Translations under genes and position numbers: made by a program
The notes under the pieces: model-generated
What the model was told of the DNA's origin: nothing
The model's database searches: none
Seen by the model: the letters and a program-made list of their open reading frames with translations, nothing else
Shown here: positions 7,744 to 18,654 of the stretch, one piece after another
Layout of the letters: the number at the start of each line of letters is the position of its first letter
How positions within the stretch are numbered: position 1 is the stretch's first letter
Assembly (NCBI RefSeq): GCF_024357955.1
Contig: NZ_JANEYT010000029.1
Location: 1-63,613, forward strand
From: Photobacterium pectinilyticum
GTDB lineage: Bacteria; Pseudomonadota; Gammaproteobacteria; Enterobacterales; Vibrionaceae
Direction of reading: 5' to 3'
Length of the DNA: 63,613 nt

Positions 7744-8838
7744 TTACTTATTATTGCTGTCTTTAGGACTATTTTTAAGTTCGGCTTCTTTTATACTTTC
7801 GTCACTCTCTTTTTTATCCAGTTCCTCTTTTTCTTTTTGAGCTTCTTGCTCTTCTAGAATGGCTTTAGGCGTCGACTTCTCTTTTTTTGCTATGCGGTAT
7901 GCCATAGCGAGACCAAAAGAGGAATTTTCATCTGTCACCAGTTCTTCGAGTGCTTTGCTATCTACTTGATCGAATTGTCCCATATCACTGGCTGTGCGAT
8001 TGGATTTTCCTATTACTTCATCGTCAGGCAGATCAATCATGATGGTGGCCGCCTCTGTAAGAGCGGTGGCATATTCTTCAGGATCGTTGAGGTCATAATC
8101 GGAGATTTCCATATGCTGGCGAATTTCAAGAGCCCAATTTAACGCCAGGAATGGAATGGTAGCTGTTTTATTGTCCTTGCCATTGGGTTTTGGTGGCGTA
8201 TAGCTAATTCCATTGAGAAAATGAACCAATGAGAGGTATTTGTCGTGCTTAAGCTGTTTCATACCTATGTATTCGGGTAGGTCTTTAGTTTTTATTTTTT
8301 CGCCTTTCTCATTGACTAACCATACTTCGTTATCATTGTTCATTTCTGCCCAGAAGTCCTCACCAGAGCCGAGCAGGTTATGGTTTACTTTCACCGTAAT
8401 TGGAACGCTGGTGCCGCCATTTGGCATCCCCCAGAATGTCGACAGCATGGTCAACCCTTCTGTGAGGTAGAGAATACCTTCATTAGGGCCGACGACAACG
8501 GCGCTTAGCGCATCTTTGTCCTGCGCCGTTTTACCTGAACATTGATAAGTCTCAGGGTCTGTCGGCATGGAATTTTCATCCCATTTCTGTACCGCTTTAG
8601 CACCATTTAACCGACAGAGATCGTTGTACATATTTTTCAAGTCGGCTTTGTAGCGCTGGAGGTTGGCATAGATTTGGTCATAGTCTAGGACTGCTTGGGT
8701 TGGTAGCAATTGATCAAGAGTGACAGTAATGGTGTCACCGTTTTCAAGCTCGCTGTAATTGACCTTTTCGGCGTACGTTGGAAAAGGGGTACAAATAATT
8801 GCACTAAGAATAAGAGAGCAAAAACGCTGACGATACAT
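7744..8838 (-). CDS. secreted protein with a ParB/Srx-like (ParBc_2-type) domain
   Basis: A 364-residue protein with a signal peptide (LILSAIICTPFPTYA, cleavage likely after TYA). Straight after it comes NGDTITVTLDQLLPTQAVLD followed by YANLQRYK and MYNDLC, which resembles the PF08857 ParB-like putative nuclease family found in exported proteins. The middle part is unrecognised, and the C-terminal about 45 residues are a highly charged Lys/Glu tail. The start at 8838 has GAGG eight bases upstream and is preferred over the GTG at 8844. The role is unknown; cell location is probably periplasmic. The family call is from motif memory, not a search. Confidence 0.6.
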   Translation of the reverse strand: MYRQRFCSLILSAIICTPFPTYAEKVNYSELENGDTITVTLDQLLPTQAVLDYDQIYANLQRYKADLKNMYNDLCRLNGAKAVQKWDENSMPTDPETYQCSGKTAQDKDALSAVVVGPNEGILYLTEGLTMLSTFWGMPNGGTSVPITVKVNHNLLGSGEDFWAEMNNDNEVWLVNEKGEKIKTKDLPEYIGMKQLKHDKYLSLVHFLNGISYTPPKPNGKDNKTATIPFLALNWALEIRQHMEISDYDLNDPEEYATALTEAATIMIDLPDDEVIGKSNRTASDMGQFDQVDSKALEELVTDENSSFGLAMAYRIAKKEKSTPKAILEEQEAQKEKEELDKKESDESIKEAELKNSPKDSNNK

Positions 8839-8971
8839 AAACACAGCCTCTGACCATTTTTACAACAGTTTAGCAAAGCTAAGCCGATCTATTTGTTTCA
8901 TCAATGAGTGGGATAGGCACAGCAGGCGAAGTTGCCTGCTGGTATGTCGTCAATAATCTTGAGGGAACCGG

Positions 8972-9652
8972 TTATATGCCAAGCTCATCGAGCAGGTCTA
9001 GATCGACCTGAGCAGTTGTTGATACTTGTTTGGACGGTGTACGAGAGCTATGTTGTGTAGCCTCGATGATGAGATCGGGGTCGCACACTTCATGTTGGTC
9101 AAACTCTTCCAGTTGGATGAATTCCGTTTTGTCCATGGCCAACTCTAAGTAGAAAATATTGTTCTTCTCGGTTGTGAAGCTTACTCGTCGCGCTTGTGGA
9201 CGATCAAGATTCGTATCGACTGATAACAGTACTTGTTTGTTCAGAGCCAACATTTTGGGTTGATTCTGGGTAATTGATACCTGTAATTCACGGCGGATTT
9301 TTCCGGTAAAATCACCAACAACTTGGTTCATTAGCTCACCAAGTATATCTGCAACCTCGTCTGAAGAGTGGTGGATTGCGAGATCATCCGCCGACATGCC
9401 CATTTTCAGCATATAGTCTTGATACAGTTCTAAAGCAGCCTGATGCGAAAAGTTGGTTACAACAAGCCCGGTGAAGCCACCATCAAATAGAACAAAACAC
9501 CCGATATCAGGTTTTAGGCTCGTTTTATTGATCTTTTGAACCATTGCCGAGTAACTGACTGGGCTATCGGTTGCCGCTGTCAGTACGGAGGAAAAGGACT
9601 GGCAAAGTTTTAGGAGGATATCGTCGGTGGTGATGACTTTGGTTTTTTTCAT
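8972..9652 (-). CDS. DUF3334-family, CheX/CheC-like protein
   Basis: A 226-residue cytoplasmic protein. DILGELMNQVVGDFTGKI near residue 110 has the E-x2-N pattern of CheC/CheX/FliY phosphatases, which remove phosphate from CheY-like receivers. The N-terminal part (IGCFVLFDGGFTGLVVTNF) matches the beta-sheet side of that fold. It appears to be the DUF3334 family of Vibrionaceae. The gene stands alone on the minus strand, but another CheC-like domain is encoded at 10409-11410, so both could act on local receivers. The last 40 residues are probably disordered. Confidence 0.65.
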   Translation of the reverse strand: MKKTKVITTDDILLKLCQSFSSVLTAATDSPVSYSAMVQKINKTSLKPDIGCFVLFDGGFTGLVVTNFSHQAALELYQDYMLKMGMSADDLAIHHSSDEVADILGELMNQVVGDFTGKIRRELQVSITQNQPKMLALNKQVLLSVDTNLDRPQARRVSFTTEKNNIFYLELAMDKTEFIQLEEFDQHEVCDPDLIIEATQHSSRTPSKQVSTTAQVDLDLLDELGI

Positions 9653-9794
9653 TGAGCTTTCGTGTTCTTAGAGAAAGAACGAAAGTGTGACATTTAAAGC
9701 GGAGAGTTGCACTGTAAATGGCTTAAGGATTGACGTAGTTCACTTTTTTACCCATAAGCCATTAACTTTTGTGTTGTTGGAGAATGCAAATCGG

Positions 9795-10154
9795 TTAAGC
9801 GAAGCGCTTTTCTAGATATTGGATAATATCATTTGATTCATACATCCATGTCACTTCACCTGATTTGTTCTCAATACGCAAGCAAGGCACTTTGCGCTTA
9901 CCACCACCGTTGAGTAATGTCTGCTCGTTGTCTGGCTGTTTTGCATCAACGGTTTCTAGCGGCAGGTTCATCTTTTTCGCTGCGCGGCGTACTTTGACAC
10001 AAAATGGGCAAGATTCGAATTGGTATAGAGCCATTGATTCTAGTTCTTTATTTATTCGTCGCTGATCGTCATGAGCGCGTTGTTGGGGTTTCGGAGAGAA
10101 AACAGCGTTGAGCAATAGAATGAGCTTGCCAAGAAGTAGGCGAATAAATTTCAT
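9795..10154 (-). CDS. glutaredoxin-like membrane-anchored protein
   Basis: A 119-residue protein. The first 20 residues (MKFIRLLLGKLILLLNAVFS) are a hydrophobic anchor or signal segment, followed by a glutaredoxin / GST N-terminal thioredoxin fold with ESCPFCVKVRRAAKK (CPFC redox pair near residue 45), KVPCLRI with the cis-Pro loop, and ESNDIIQYLEKRF at the end. It probably reduces or glutathionylates thiols near the inner membrane. The ATG at 10154 has AAAGGA about ten bases upstream; an upstream ATG at 10193 is less consistent with the anchor. Monocistronic. Confidence 0.82.
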   Translation of the reverse strand: MKFIRLLLGKLILLLNAVFSPKPQQRAHDDQRRINKELESMALYQFESCPFCVKVRRAAKKMNLPLETVDAKQPDNEQTLLNGGGKRKVPCLRIENKSGEVTWMYESNDIIQYLEKRFA

Positions 10155-10408
10155 TATAATAATGTCCTTTTGAGATATCGTCCTTTTTATCATACCCGTT
10201 AATCAAAATGCAGAAAACCACACGAATGATGAGGCTAATCTGTAATGCGTTATGATTTCGCTAAATTACTGAATTTATATATATCTATCAATTTTTATAA
10301 AGTAGATCCCTGTCACTAAGTGAATAATTTAATTCAGCTAAAAAATTTAAAGTTTAGATAAAAGCGTTATCATTATCGCTGTTGGTTAGTAATCTAGGTT
10401 ATATCTTT

Positions 10409-11410
10409 GTGTCGCATAACAAAACAGTATTAATCTGTGATGACTCACGGCTCGTACACAGAGCAATTCAGAAGTTTTTCGGTGAATTCATCGACGTTAC
10501 GTTGTATTTTGCAGATAACGGGAAACAAGCATTAGATTGTTTGGCTGAGAACGATATTGATGTGATGTTTCTTGATTTGACTATGCCAGTATTGGATGGT
10601 TTTGGTGTATTACAGCAACTCCCCGTCAATCAATATCCGACAAGAACGATTGTGCTTTCTGCTGATGTACAGCAACAGGCTATAGAACGTTGTGTTGATG
10701 CCGGGGCGAATTACTTTCTGGCTAAACCATTTTCGAAACAACAGCTATCCGCCACCTTAAAGAAATTAGGGGTTGTGCTTAATAATAAAGAGCAGCCCGT
10801 GTCTTTAGCCGTTGATCAGAATTCAAACAAAACTCCCGATGAAAGTGATTACCTCTATCAGTTTAAAGAAGTCGCTAACATTGCCTTAGGTAAAGGAGCG
10901 GCCATTATTTCTGATCACTGTGGAGAGTTCATCACTATGCCATTGCCTAATGTTGCGATGTTAGGGGCTGGAGATTTGGAAATGATGATCAGCAATCAGA
11001 TTCAACGCCCAGACTCAACGCCGATTGCACAGCGTTTTGTGGGGGGGGGCATTCATGGTGAAGCATTGGTGTGCCTATATGGTCAAGATATCACTTTGTT
11101 TGGCAATCGACTGGGATTTAGCACATTCAACGGCAAACACAGTGAAGTCATGACAGATATTGCTAATTTGATGGTATCTTCCTTTTTGGTTTCCTTGTCT
11201 GAGCAGATGAATATTCCTTTTTCTATTCGTCAGCCCATCTGCCTTGAAGAGTATATGGTTAGAGGGTGCAGTGAAACGGCAAATAACGATCTCTTTACCA
11301 TAGAGTACAGCTATCAATCTGAAAATCTGGATATGGCCTGCGATGTATTGTTTATGATGGAGAATGAATCGACACGAGTTATTAAGCGTTTTATGGAGAC
11401 CCTATCGTGA
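10409..11410 (+). CDS. response regulator with CheC-like phosphatase domain
   Basis: A 333-residue two-domain protein. Residues 5-125 form a CheY-type receiver (ICDDSR acid pocket, phospho-acceptor Asp in VMFLDLTMP, Thr/Ser in IVLSAD, Lys in LAKPF). Residues about 150-290 resemble CheC: FKEVANIALGKGAAI has the E-x2-N plus G-x-G-x-A signature, and a second helix DIANLMVSSFL has a D-x2-N variant. The fusion suggests a receiver that carries its own phosphatase. The start is taken as GTG 10409, with AGG ten bases upstream; TTG 10382 has no ribosome site. It overlaps the diguanylate cyclase gene, so it probably forms a signalling pair with it. Confidence 0.8.
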   Translation: MSHNKTVLICDDSRLVHRAIQKFFGEFIDVTLYFADNGKQALDCLAENDIDVMFLDLTMPVLDGFGVLQQLPVNQYPTRTIVLSADVQQQAIERCVDAGANYFLAKPFSKQQLSATLKKLGVVLNNKEQPVSLAVDQNSNKTPDESDYLYQFKEVANIALGKGAAIISDHCGEFITMPLPNVAMLGAGDLEMMISNQIQRPDSTPIAQRFVGGGIHGEALVCLYGQDITLFGNRLGFSTFNGKHSEVMTDIANLMVSSFLVSLSEQMNIPFSIRQPICLEEYMVRGCSETANNDLFTIEYSYQSENLDMACDVLFMMENESTRVIKRFMETLS

Positions 11411-12399
11411 ATTATCCCGAGAGTTTATCTGATTTTCATCTTACTGTGCAGCTGATAGATAATATCGATGCGGGAGTCGTGATGCTTGATAGGGAGTACC
11501 GAGTAATGACTTGGAATACTTTCATGCAGGCTTATAGTGGGATCAGTGCTGATCAAATTATGGGAGAAAGCCTTTTTGAGGCAATGCCGGATTTACCGCA
11601 GGAATGGCTACAGAATAAAATCCAGTCCACATTTAAGCTCGGCACGCGCTCATTCAGTTGTTGGGAAGATAGACCTTACATTTTTAACTTCACCAATTTC
11701 AGCCCTGTGACGGGAGGAATGGAAGCCATGTACCAAAACATGACGCTGACTCCGCTTAAGGCGCTAGACGGTGAATACCGCCATATGTGTTTAACGATTA
11801 CCGATGTATCGGATATTGCGAAAAGTAAGACGCATCTAAGGGAAAGCAATGCACAGCTGACTCATTTGAGCATTACAGATAAGCTGACCCAGTTGTATAA
11901 CCGTGGGTATTGGGATTCATGTTTGGCTAATGAGTTTGACCGTTGCCGCCATACTCAGAGTGCGGCGAGTTTGGTGATGTTCGATATTGATCACTTTAAA
12001 AAGGTTAATGATACCTTTGGCCATATCGCCGGTGATGCGGTGATTAAGTCTATATCCAGCTTATTGAAAAAAGCAAAACGTCAATCTGATATTGCGGGTC
12101 GATACGGTGGTGAGGAGTTTGGTGTGATCCTCCCTGGAACGACGGCTGATTTAGCTCAGTACTTTACCGACCGATTGCGAAAGCGAATAGAAGAGTCGCT
12201 AGTGAAGGTAGATGTCCGAGATATCCGAGTAACTATCAGCTTGGGTGTCTGTGAGTGGGCTCCTTGGATGAGTTCTTACGAACAGTGGCTGGAATGTGCT
12301 GATAGTGCTCTGTATCAATCAAAGCGGCAAGGGCGAAACCGCTGTACACTCTACCAGCCAACAACGGAACAATGTGCTGCTATTCGCGAAATGTCGTAG
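11407..12399 (+). CDS. PAS-GGDEF diguanylate cyclase
   Basis: A 330-residue cytoplasmic protein. Residues about 15-135 form a PAS sensor domain (GVVMLDREYRVMTWN), and residues about 150-320 form a GGDEF domain with FDIDHFKKVNDTFGH and the active-site GGEEF in RYGGEEFGVILPG. It should make cyclic di-GMP from GTP. No RxxD inhibitory site is evident at the usual place five residues before GGEEF (sequence SDIAGRY). The GTG start overlaps the stop of the upstream receiver-CheC gene by four bases, so output may be tuned by that receiver. Similar proteins in Vibrionaceae affect biofilm and motility. Confidence 0.92.
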   Translation: MNYPESLSDFHLTVQLIDNIDAGVVMLDREYRVMTWNTFMQAYSGISADQIMGESLFEAMPDLPQEWLQNKIQSTFKLGTRSFSCWEDRPYIFNFTNFSPVTGGMEAMYQNMTLTPLKALDGEYRHMCLTITDVSDIAKSKTHLRESNAQLTHLSITDKLTQLYNRGYWDSCLANEFDRCRHTQSAASLVMFDIDHFKKVNDTFGHIAGDAVIKSISSLLKKAKRQSDIAGRYGGEEFGVILPGTTADLAQYFTDRLRKRIEESLVKVDVRDIRVTISLGVCEWAPWMSSYEQWLECADSALYQSKRQGRNRCTLYQPTTEQCAAIREMS

Positions 12400-12560
12400 A
12401 AAATTAAGGTGAAAATCATAATTCCAGCTATATTATCAGGCTGCTTTGTCATAAGATAATCTACAAAATTTCCTTTAAGCTATTACCGATAACAAGCGTA
12501 TGCTGCTTAAACGATAATTGTGAATTTTAGTCAAGAATCAATGGAAGAGTAGATAGGATT

Positions 12561-12899
12561 ATGGTTGTAGAATCTGAGGGTTATCACGCGCTTATTGAGT
12601 ACTTTACAGAACACCTTTCTTTGTTTGAAAATGCAGAAGCAGAAGGGTGTGAAGAGACGGTTGAAGACGTAGTAACAGATATGATCGCAACCAATTTAAT
12701 GACCGTTTTTTCGCAAAATCCAGATCTCGACGCTGACTTCCGCTTCAAACTAATGCAAGAAGCCGATGCGGTAATGGAAGACTTAAGTGAGGTGCTTGCT
12801 GGTGCTTGGAGCCGCTGTCCAACTAATGAGCAAGTACGCTTTCTTGAAGATTATGTTGGGCTGGTCAAAAACCTTTTTGACAGTGCGATAAGCCGATAA
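12561..12899 (+). CDS. DUF3802-family protein
   Basis: A 112-residue acidic, mostly helical protein. Recognisable are VESEGYHALIEYFTEHLSLF at the start and DEQVRFLEDYVGL-like NEQVRFLEDYVGLVK near the end, which match the DUF3802 family of Vibrionaceae, of unknown function. No signal peptide or membrane segment is present. The last codons lie in an 8-bp tandem repeat that runs through the stop codon, so copy-number change could alter the C-terminus. Confidence 0.75.
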   Translation: MVVESEGYHALIEYFTEHLSLFENAEAEGCEETVEDVVTDMIATNLMTVFSQNPDLDADFRFKLMQEADAVMEDLSEVLAGAWSRCPTNEQVRFLEDYVGLVKNLFDSAISR

Positions 12900-12926
12900 G
12901 CCGATAAGCCGATAAGCCGATAAGTC
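12887..12926 (+). repeat. tandem 8-bp repeat GATAAGCC across a stop codon
   Basis: Four perfect copies of GATAAGCC (12887-12918) and a fifth with one change (GATAAGTC). The TAA stop of the DUF3802 gene (12897-12899) is within the array. Because the unit is not a multiple of three and contains TAA, gain or loss would usually still give a nearby stop. Confidence 0.9.
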
Positions 12927-12927
12927 T

Positions 12928-12954
12928 AAAAAAGCAGTGCCTCGCTGCTTTTTT
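12928..12954 (+). terminator. rho-independent terminator after the DUF3802 gene
   Basis: AAAAAGCAG and CTGCTTTTTT form a strong stem with a short loop and a T run, 29 bp after the stop codon. Confidence 0.88.
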
Positions 12955-13197
12955 GTGTTTTACGCCGCTGCAATTATATCCCTCCCCAGTATTAAGCGGC
13001 CTATACGGTAATGTTTACTGTTATGTCCATTGATTTTATTGACGAAACTGACAATTGAAATCTAACTGTCATATTTGTTAAGTAAGTTTGTCATCAAAAT
13101 GGTTAACCCCTAGTGACATGAAATTATTACGTTTCTGTTTTGCGGTTGACATATAACACCATGATACTGGCTGAACTCAATCAGGGATATGATCAGA

Positions 13198-15237
13198 ATG
13201 AAAAACCAGCTGCGGGGCAAATCGCGTCTCTCCATCGTTGCCTCAATTCAAATTGTCTTTGTGTTGTTGGTCGCAACTGGCGGCTTACTTTCCTACTTTG
13301 GGAATAACGGCCTAAAAAATGTCGCACGAGAATTTGAGGTGCTGAGTCATCAAGCGTTACCTGTAACAATGAATAGCAGTGTTATTGTTCGGGCCTCTTT
13401 GCAGTCAGCTCAACGACTTGGTGAAATGATCAATAGCTCATCAGTTGAAGAGCTTGATATTGCTCATCAGGCATTCAATGAAGAGCAACAAGTGATGAGC
13501 ATCGCCTTGAGTGAGCTGCAGCGATTAGCCGAAGAAAATCAACTCGGTTGGTTGATCAATGATATTCGAACACTGAGTTCTCAAGCTGAGCTGACCGGGG
13601 CTGCTGCGGCCACTCTTTACCAATCTCAACAAGATATCTTAGTCAATCAAAGTAAGATTGAGTCAGACAAGGCTATGATGAACTATGCTGTGTCATCGGT
13701 AAGGGCAGAGATGAACCGTGTTGGTTCGGAGATCTTTGCCACAAATCTTGACGGCATCAATCATGTCTCCAATTTTGTCAATCATTCGTTGGAAATGGCC
13801 AGTCACTTAATGGCGTTGATGATGGAGCGAGATCTGTCGAAGGCCGAAGGGCTTGTTCATAGCCTGCAAAGTACCAATTTATCGGGTATGAATTATGCCT
13901 GGCGAGAAATGAACCGCCTTGATGCGAGTATTTCTGAGTACACCAGTATCGTTGTACCGTTCACCATGGTGAAAGCGTTGTATGAAGATTCTGGTATTGT
14001 CGCCTTGCAGCTTAATACCCTGGCCCTGCAGGAAGAGCAAGCTGCCAAAGTACAAAATGCCCAGCAACAAATAGCATCAATGGCTAACCAGATTAATACG
14101 CTAACTGATGGTGCCAATAGCTTGGTGGAACAAGGAGAAAACGGAGTAATACAAGCCAGCGAAAATGCGATGACATTGTTCATTACTTTCAGCATCGCGG
14201 GCTTGGTGGTTGCTGTGCTTTCCAGTGCTTGGATTAGTCAATCTGTGAAACGTTCACTACAAAAAATTGACCGAGTGGTTGAGGCAACGAGTAAGGGGGA
14301 TCTAACCGCTAAGGCAACGCAGGATGCACCTAAAGAGTTTGCTGTATTGGGTGGCTTGCTTAATCAATCTAACTTCAACAACAGCCAAACAATCGGCCAG
14401 TTGGTCGAGAACAGCCACCAGCTAAGTACGGCCTCGGAAACCAGCCAGAAAGCAGCGTCTCAATCCCGAATTGCGATTAAAGAACAAAGTGACGAGCTGG
14501 CAGCTATCGCGACTGCTATCACTCAGCTTGAGGTATCAATTAAAGAAATTGTTGCTAGTACCCAAGAGTCAGAGCATGAAGCCAAGCAAGCTAACGATAT
14601 GGCCCAGCAGGGGGTGGATATTATCGATGAAAGTACGTCTCGTCTGCGCATGCTGGATGAACGGTTTGCTGTTAACGAAACACGCATGAAAGAATTAGAT
14701 AGCCACGTTGATAAAATTACCGAAGTCGTGGCGTTGATCAGTGCTATTGCAGACAATACCAATTTACTGGCGTTGAATGCTGCGATAGAAGCAGCCCGTG
14801 CGGGTGAACAGGGCAGGGGATTTGCTGTTGTTGCCGATGAAGTTCGTAAACTCGCCAGTGAAACCAATATGCAAACCGCTTCAATCCGAAACACCATTAG
14901 CGAGCTTCACCGAGCAGCGAAAGATGTAAACGATGCAATGGTCGTCAGCCGGGAAGAGATGACATCATCAATTGATTTAAGCAGTGAGGTTCAGGCTTCA
15001 ATCCACCAAATAAAATCAATTGTTGCGAGTATCAGTGACAAGGTCATTGCGATTTCGGCCGCCACGCAGCAGCAAGAAAATGCATCCATTGAAGTAGGAT
15101 ACAGTGTTGAGCAGGTGTCGTTGCAAGCTCAAACCAATAGCCGAGAACTCAAGACGCTGGTGGAACAGGCTGGTAGGGTATCGGATGTTGCGCACAAGCA
15201 GCAGGACTTGCTATCTAAGTACCGATTACAGTCCTGA
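13198..15237 (+). CDS. methyl-accepting chemotaxis protein
   Basis: A 679-residue chemoreceptor. TM1 is at about residues 11-33, a long helical periplasmic sensing region spans about 34-320, TM2 ([20 protein letters not shown]) is near residue 325, a HAMP linker follows, and then the cytoplasmic signalling helices. The highly conserved hairpin tip [20 protein letters not shown] and [13 protein letters not shown] are intact, so it should signal through CheA/CheW. The ligand is unknown. The ATG at 13198 is favoured because AGGG lies 11 bases upstream; ATG 13189 is only two bases from it. A 290-bp non-coding region lies upstream. Confidence 0.95.
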   Translation: MKNQLRGKSRLSIVASIQIVFVLLVATGGLLSYFGNNGLKNVAREFEVLSHQALPVTMNSSVIVRASLQSAQRLGEMINSSSVEELDIAHQAFNEEQQVMSIALSELQRLAEENQLGWLINDIRTLSSQAELTGAAAATLYQSQQDILVNQSKIESDKAMMNYAVSSVRAEMNRVGSEIFATNLDGINHVSNFVNHSLEMASHLMALMMERDLSKAEGLVHSLQSTNLSGMNYAWREMNRLDASISEYTSIVVPFTMVKALYEDSGIVALQLNTLALQEEQAAKVQNAQQQIASMANQINTLTDGANSLVEQGENGVIQASENAMTLFITFSIAGLVVAVLSSAWISQSVKRSLQKIDRVVEATSKGDLTAKATQDAPKEFAVLGGLLNQSNFNNSQTIGQLVENSHQLSTASETSQKAASQSRIAIKEQSDELAAIATAITQLEVSIKEIVASTQESEHEAKQANDMAQQGVDIIDESTSRLRMLDERFAVNETRMKELDSHVDKITEVVALISAIADNTNLLALNAAIEAARAGEQGRGFAVVADEVRKLASETNMQTASIRNTISELHRAAKDVNDAMVVSREEMTSSIDLSSEVQASIHQIKSIVASISDKVIAISAATQQQENASIEVGYSVEQVSLQAQTNSRELKTLVEQAGRVSDVAHKQQDLLSKYRLQS

Positions 15238-15266
15238 AAGTGAATTTTGAGCTAGCTTGGGTATAC

Positions 15267-15297
15267 AAACGCCAGTAGAATGATGGCGTTTTTGGTT
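15267..15297 (+). terminator. rho-independent terminator after the chemoreceptor gene
   Basis: AAACGCCA (15267-15274) and TGGCGTTT (15284-15291) form a stem followed by TTGGTTTTT. The stem is preceded by one half (CTTGGGTATA) of the palindromic repeat seen elsewhere in the window. Confidence 0.8.
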
Positions 15298-15314
15298 TTT
15301 AGGTGAAGCTTTCT

Positions 15315-16037
15315 ATGCGTATCCATGCTGTTCATAAGTTATATGATGAGCGCCTTGCTCGTTCTACTCGTCCGTTCCTAGCCCGCGGCGGTAAAGTAGA
15401 GCGCTGCTTATTCTGTATGTTACGCAAGCATTTGTGTATTTGCTCCAGCAAGCCGGAAATTTCATCCAACGCCGCCTTTTTGTTGGTGATGTATGACGAC
15501 GAGGTTCTCAAGCCAAGCAACACAGGCCGCTTGATAGCCGACTTGTTTGAAGATACCTATGCCTTCATTTGGTCACGGACTGAGCCGAACTCTGAGATGC
15601 TTGCCTTAGTGGAAGACCCACAGTGGCAGCCATATGTCGTTTTTCCTGCTGAGTATGCGGCTCCTGAGCGTGTTGCTGAGCGAGTTGAGATTGAGTCAGA
15701 TAAGCGACCACTGTTTATCATGCTCGACGGCAGCTGGGCTGAAGCTAAGAAGATGTTTCGCAAGAGCCCTTACTTGAACCAGTTCCCGGTACTGTCTATC
15801 AATCCGGAGAAGCCCTCTCGCTACAAGGTACGTGAAGCCTCTAAAGAAAATCAGTTAGGGACCGCTGAAGTCGCAGCTCGTATTGTTGATCTCTATGGTG
15901 AGCAGAAAAATGCCGATGTATTGGATTTGTGGTTCGATGTGTTTCGCGAGAGCTACATGATTGGCAAGATGAACCGTGTATTACCAGACGACAATGCAAT
16001 CAGCCAGTTACATGAGTACATGGGAACCTATGCATAA
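15315..16037 (+). CDS. tapT: tRNA-uridine aminocarboxypropyltransferase, DTW-domain
   Basis: A 240-residue DTW-domain protein of the YfiP/TapT type, which adds the aminocarboxypropyl group from S-adenosylmethionine to a uridine in the tRNA variable loop (acp3U47). Visible are the zinc-type Cys cluster CLFCMLRKHLCIC near residue 33, SNTGRLIADLF near residue 70 with the family N-T-G-R, and the motif DGSWAEAKKM near residue 140, where D-x-S-W stands for DTW. The start at 15315 has AGGTG nine bases upstream and is preferred over GTG 15303. Confidence 0.85.
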   Translation: MRIHAVHKLYDERLARSTRPFLARGGKVERCLFCMLRKHLCICSSKPEISSNAAFLLVMYDDEVLKPSNTGRLIADLFEDTYAFIWSRTEPNSEMLALVEDPQWQPYVVFPAEYAAPERVAERVEIESDKRPLFIMLDGSWAEAKKMFRKSPYLNQFPVLSINPEKPSRYKVREASKENQLGTAEVAARIVDLYGEQKNADVLDLWFDVFRESYMIGKMNRVLPDDNAISQLHEYMGTYA

Positions 16038-16224
16038 CTGCACGTCGAATGTAAAAGAGTATTGCATTGTCTTCTAATTATGACATTTATTGATGTTTCT
16101 TTCAGCAAACGCGATAGGTAGCACCATACCACCCTGCTAAATCTGCACCTCGTCACAGTCTGTAGGTGTAGTTATGTGGATAATTTTTTCAGTTTCGTTT
16201 TTTTACTATTTTTTGGAGTGCAGG

Positions 16225-17133
16225 ATGTACTACGGCTTTGATGTGGGTGGAACCAAAATTGAGTTTGGCGCGTTTAACGAAAAACTTGAGCGAGTAGCCA
16301 CAGAGCGTGTGCCAACCCCGACTGGCGACTATGAGCTGTTAGTTGAGACTATCGCAAGTCTGGTCAATAAATACGATGCAGAGTATGGTTGCGAGGGCAC
16401 TATCGGTTTAGGTCTACCAGGAATGGAAGATGCCGATGACGGTACTGTTCTCACCGTTAACGTGCCAGCAGCAAAAGGCAAGCCGCTACGTAAAGATCTT
16501 GAAGCGAAAATTGGTCGTTCGGTCAAAATTGAAAACGATGCAAACTGCTTCGCACTATCTGAAGCGTGGGATGAAGAGCTACAAGATGAGCCTTCAGTAT
16601 TAGGCTTGATTTTGGGCACCGGTTTTGGTGGCGGCTTTATTTACGAAGGTAAGGTGTTCTCAGGCCGTAACCATGTTGCAGGTGAAGTAGGCCATACCCG
16701 ACTCCCACTTGATGCATGGTTCCATTTAGGTGACAATGCGCCACTGCTTGGCTGTGGGTGTGACAAGAAAGGTTGTTTAGATAGTTACTTGTCTGGTCGT
16801 GGTTTCGAACTGCTGTATGCGCATTATTACGGTGAAGAAAAGAAAGCGATTGAGATCATCAAAGCCCATGCGGAAGGCGAAGCTAAAGCTGTTGAGCACG
16901 TAGAGCGTTTTATGGAGCTACTTGCTATCTGTTTTGCTAACCTATTTACTGCAACCGACCCACATGTTGTAGCACTGGGTGGTGGCCTTTCAAATTTTGA
17001 ATTGATTTATGAAGAGATGCCTAAGCGCATTCCTAAGTATCTACTGTCTGTGGCGAAGTGCCCTAAGATCATCAAAGCAAAACACGGTGATTCCGGCGGT
17101 GTTCGCGGTGCTGCATTCCTGAATATTAAGTAA
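16225..17133 (+). CDS. nagK: N-acetylglucosamine kinase (ROK family)
   Basis: A 302-residue ROK-family sugar kinase, the same length as E. coli NagK. The N-terminal phosphate loop [11 protein letters not shown], catalytic Asp in [14 protein letters not shown] near residue 104, GTGFGGGFI near residue 133, [12 protein letters not shown] with a sugar ligand Glu, and the ROK zinc motif [12 protein letters not shown] near residue 177 are all present. It phosphorylates N-acetylglucosamine, typically from recycled cell wall or chitin, at the 6 position. The ATG at 16225 has GGAG upstream; the longer frame from 16174 is rejected. It appears monocistronic. Confidence 0.92.
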   Translation: MYYGFDVGGTKIEFGAFNEKLERVATERVPTPTGDYELLVETIASLVNKYDAEYGCEGTIGLGLPGMEDADDGTVLTVNVPAAKGKPLRKDLEAKIGRSVKIENDANCFALSEAWDEELQDEPSVLGLILGTGFGGGFIYEGKVFSGRNHVAGEVGHTRLPLDAWFHLGDNAPLLGCGCDKKGCLDSYLSGRGFELLYAHYYGEEKKAIEIIKAHAEGEAKAVEHVERFMELLAICFANLFTATDPHVVALGGGLSNFELIYEEMPKRIPKYLLSVAKCPKIIKAKHGDSGGVRGAAFLNIK

Positions 17134-17139
17134 GATAGA

Positions 17140-17158
17140 TACCCAAGTTAGTTGGGTA
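17140..17158. repeat. short palindrome of the TACCCAA...TTGGGTA family
   Basis: TACCCAA and TTGGGTA flank a five-base spacer, just after the nagK stop. The same arm appears at 15252-15265, 19867-19902 and 39111-39143, always in intergenic DNA. Confidence 0.6.
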
Positions 17159-17184
17159 AAACGGCCGTTACTATTCGCTAATTC

Positions 17185-17211
17185 AAAAGCACCGCTCGGC
17201 GGTGCTTTTTT
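17185..17211 (+). terminator. rho-independent terminator after nagK
   Basis: AAAAGCACCGC and GCGGTGCTTTTTT form a strong GC-rich stem with a short loop and a T run. Confidence 0.88.
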
Positions 17212-17278
17212 ATCGTTTCACACTTCACCCGCTTTTTTGTTAAAATCCCGCCTCTTTTGAAAATTGTCGGTATTTTGC

Positions 17279-18526
<1,248 letters not shown>

Positions 18527-18549
18527 CAATAGTAAGCATGTTTTTGCAA

Positions 18550-18582
18550 CAAAAAAAGCATCACTTATAGTGGTGCTTTTTT
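18550..18582 (+). terminator. rho-independent terminator after rhlE
   Basis: AAAGCATCACT and AGTGGTGCTTTTTT pair (one T-G pair) around a short loop, with A and T runs on either side so that it could also work for the minus strand. Confidence 0.85.
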
Positions 18583-18654
18583 GTGTTAGGAAGGGTACTC
18601 AATGGGCTAACGGGGTTTCTATATCCTGTACCTTGAGGTAACTTAGGTACAGAG

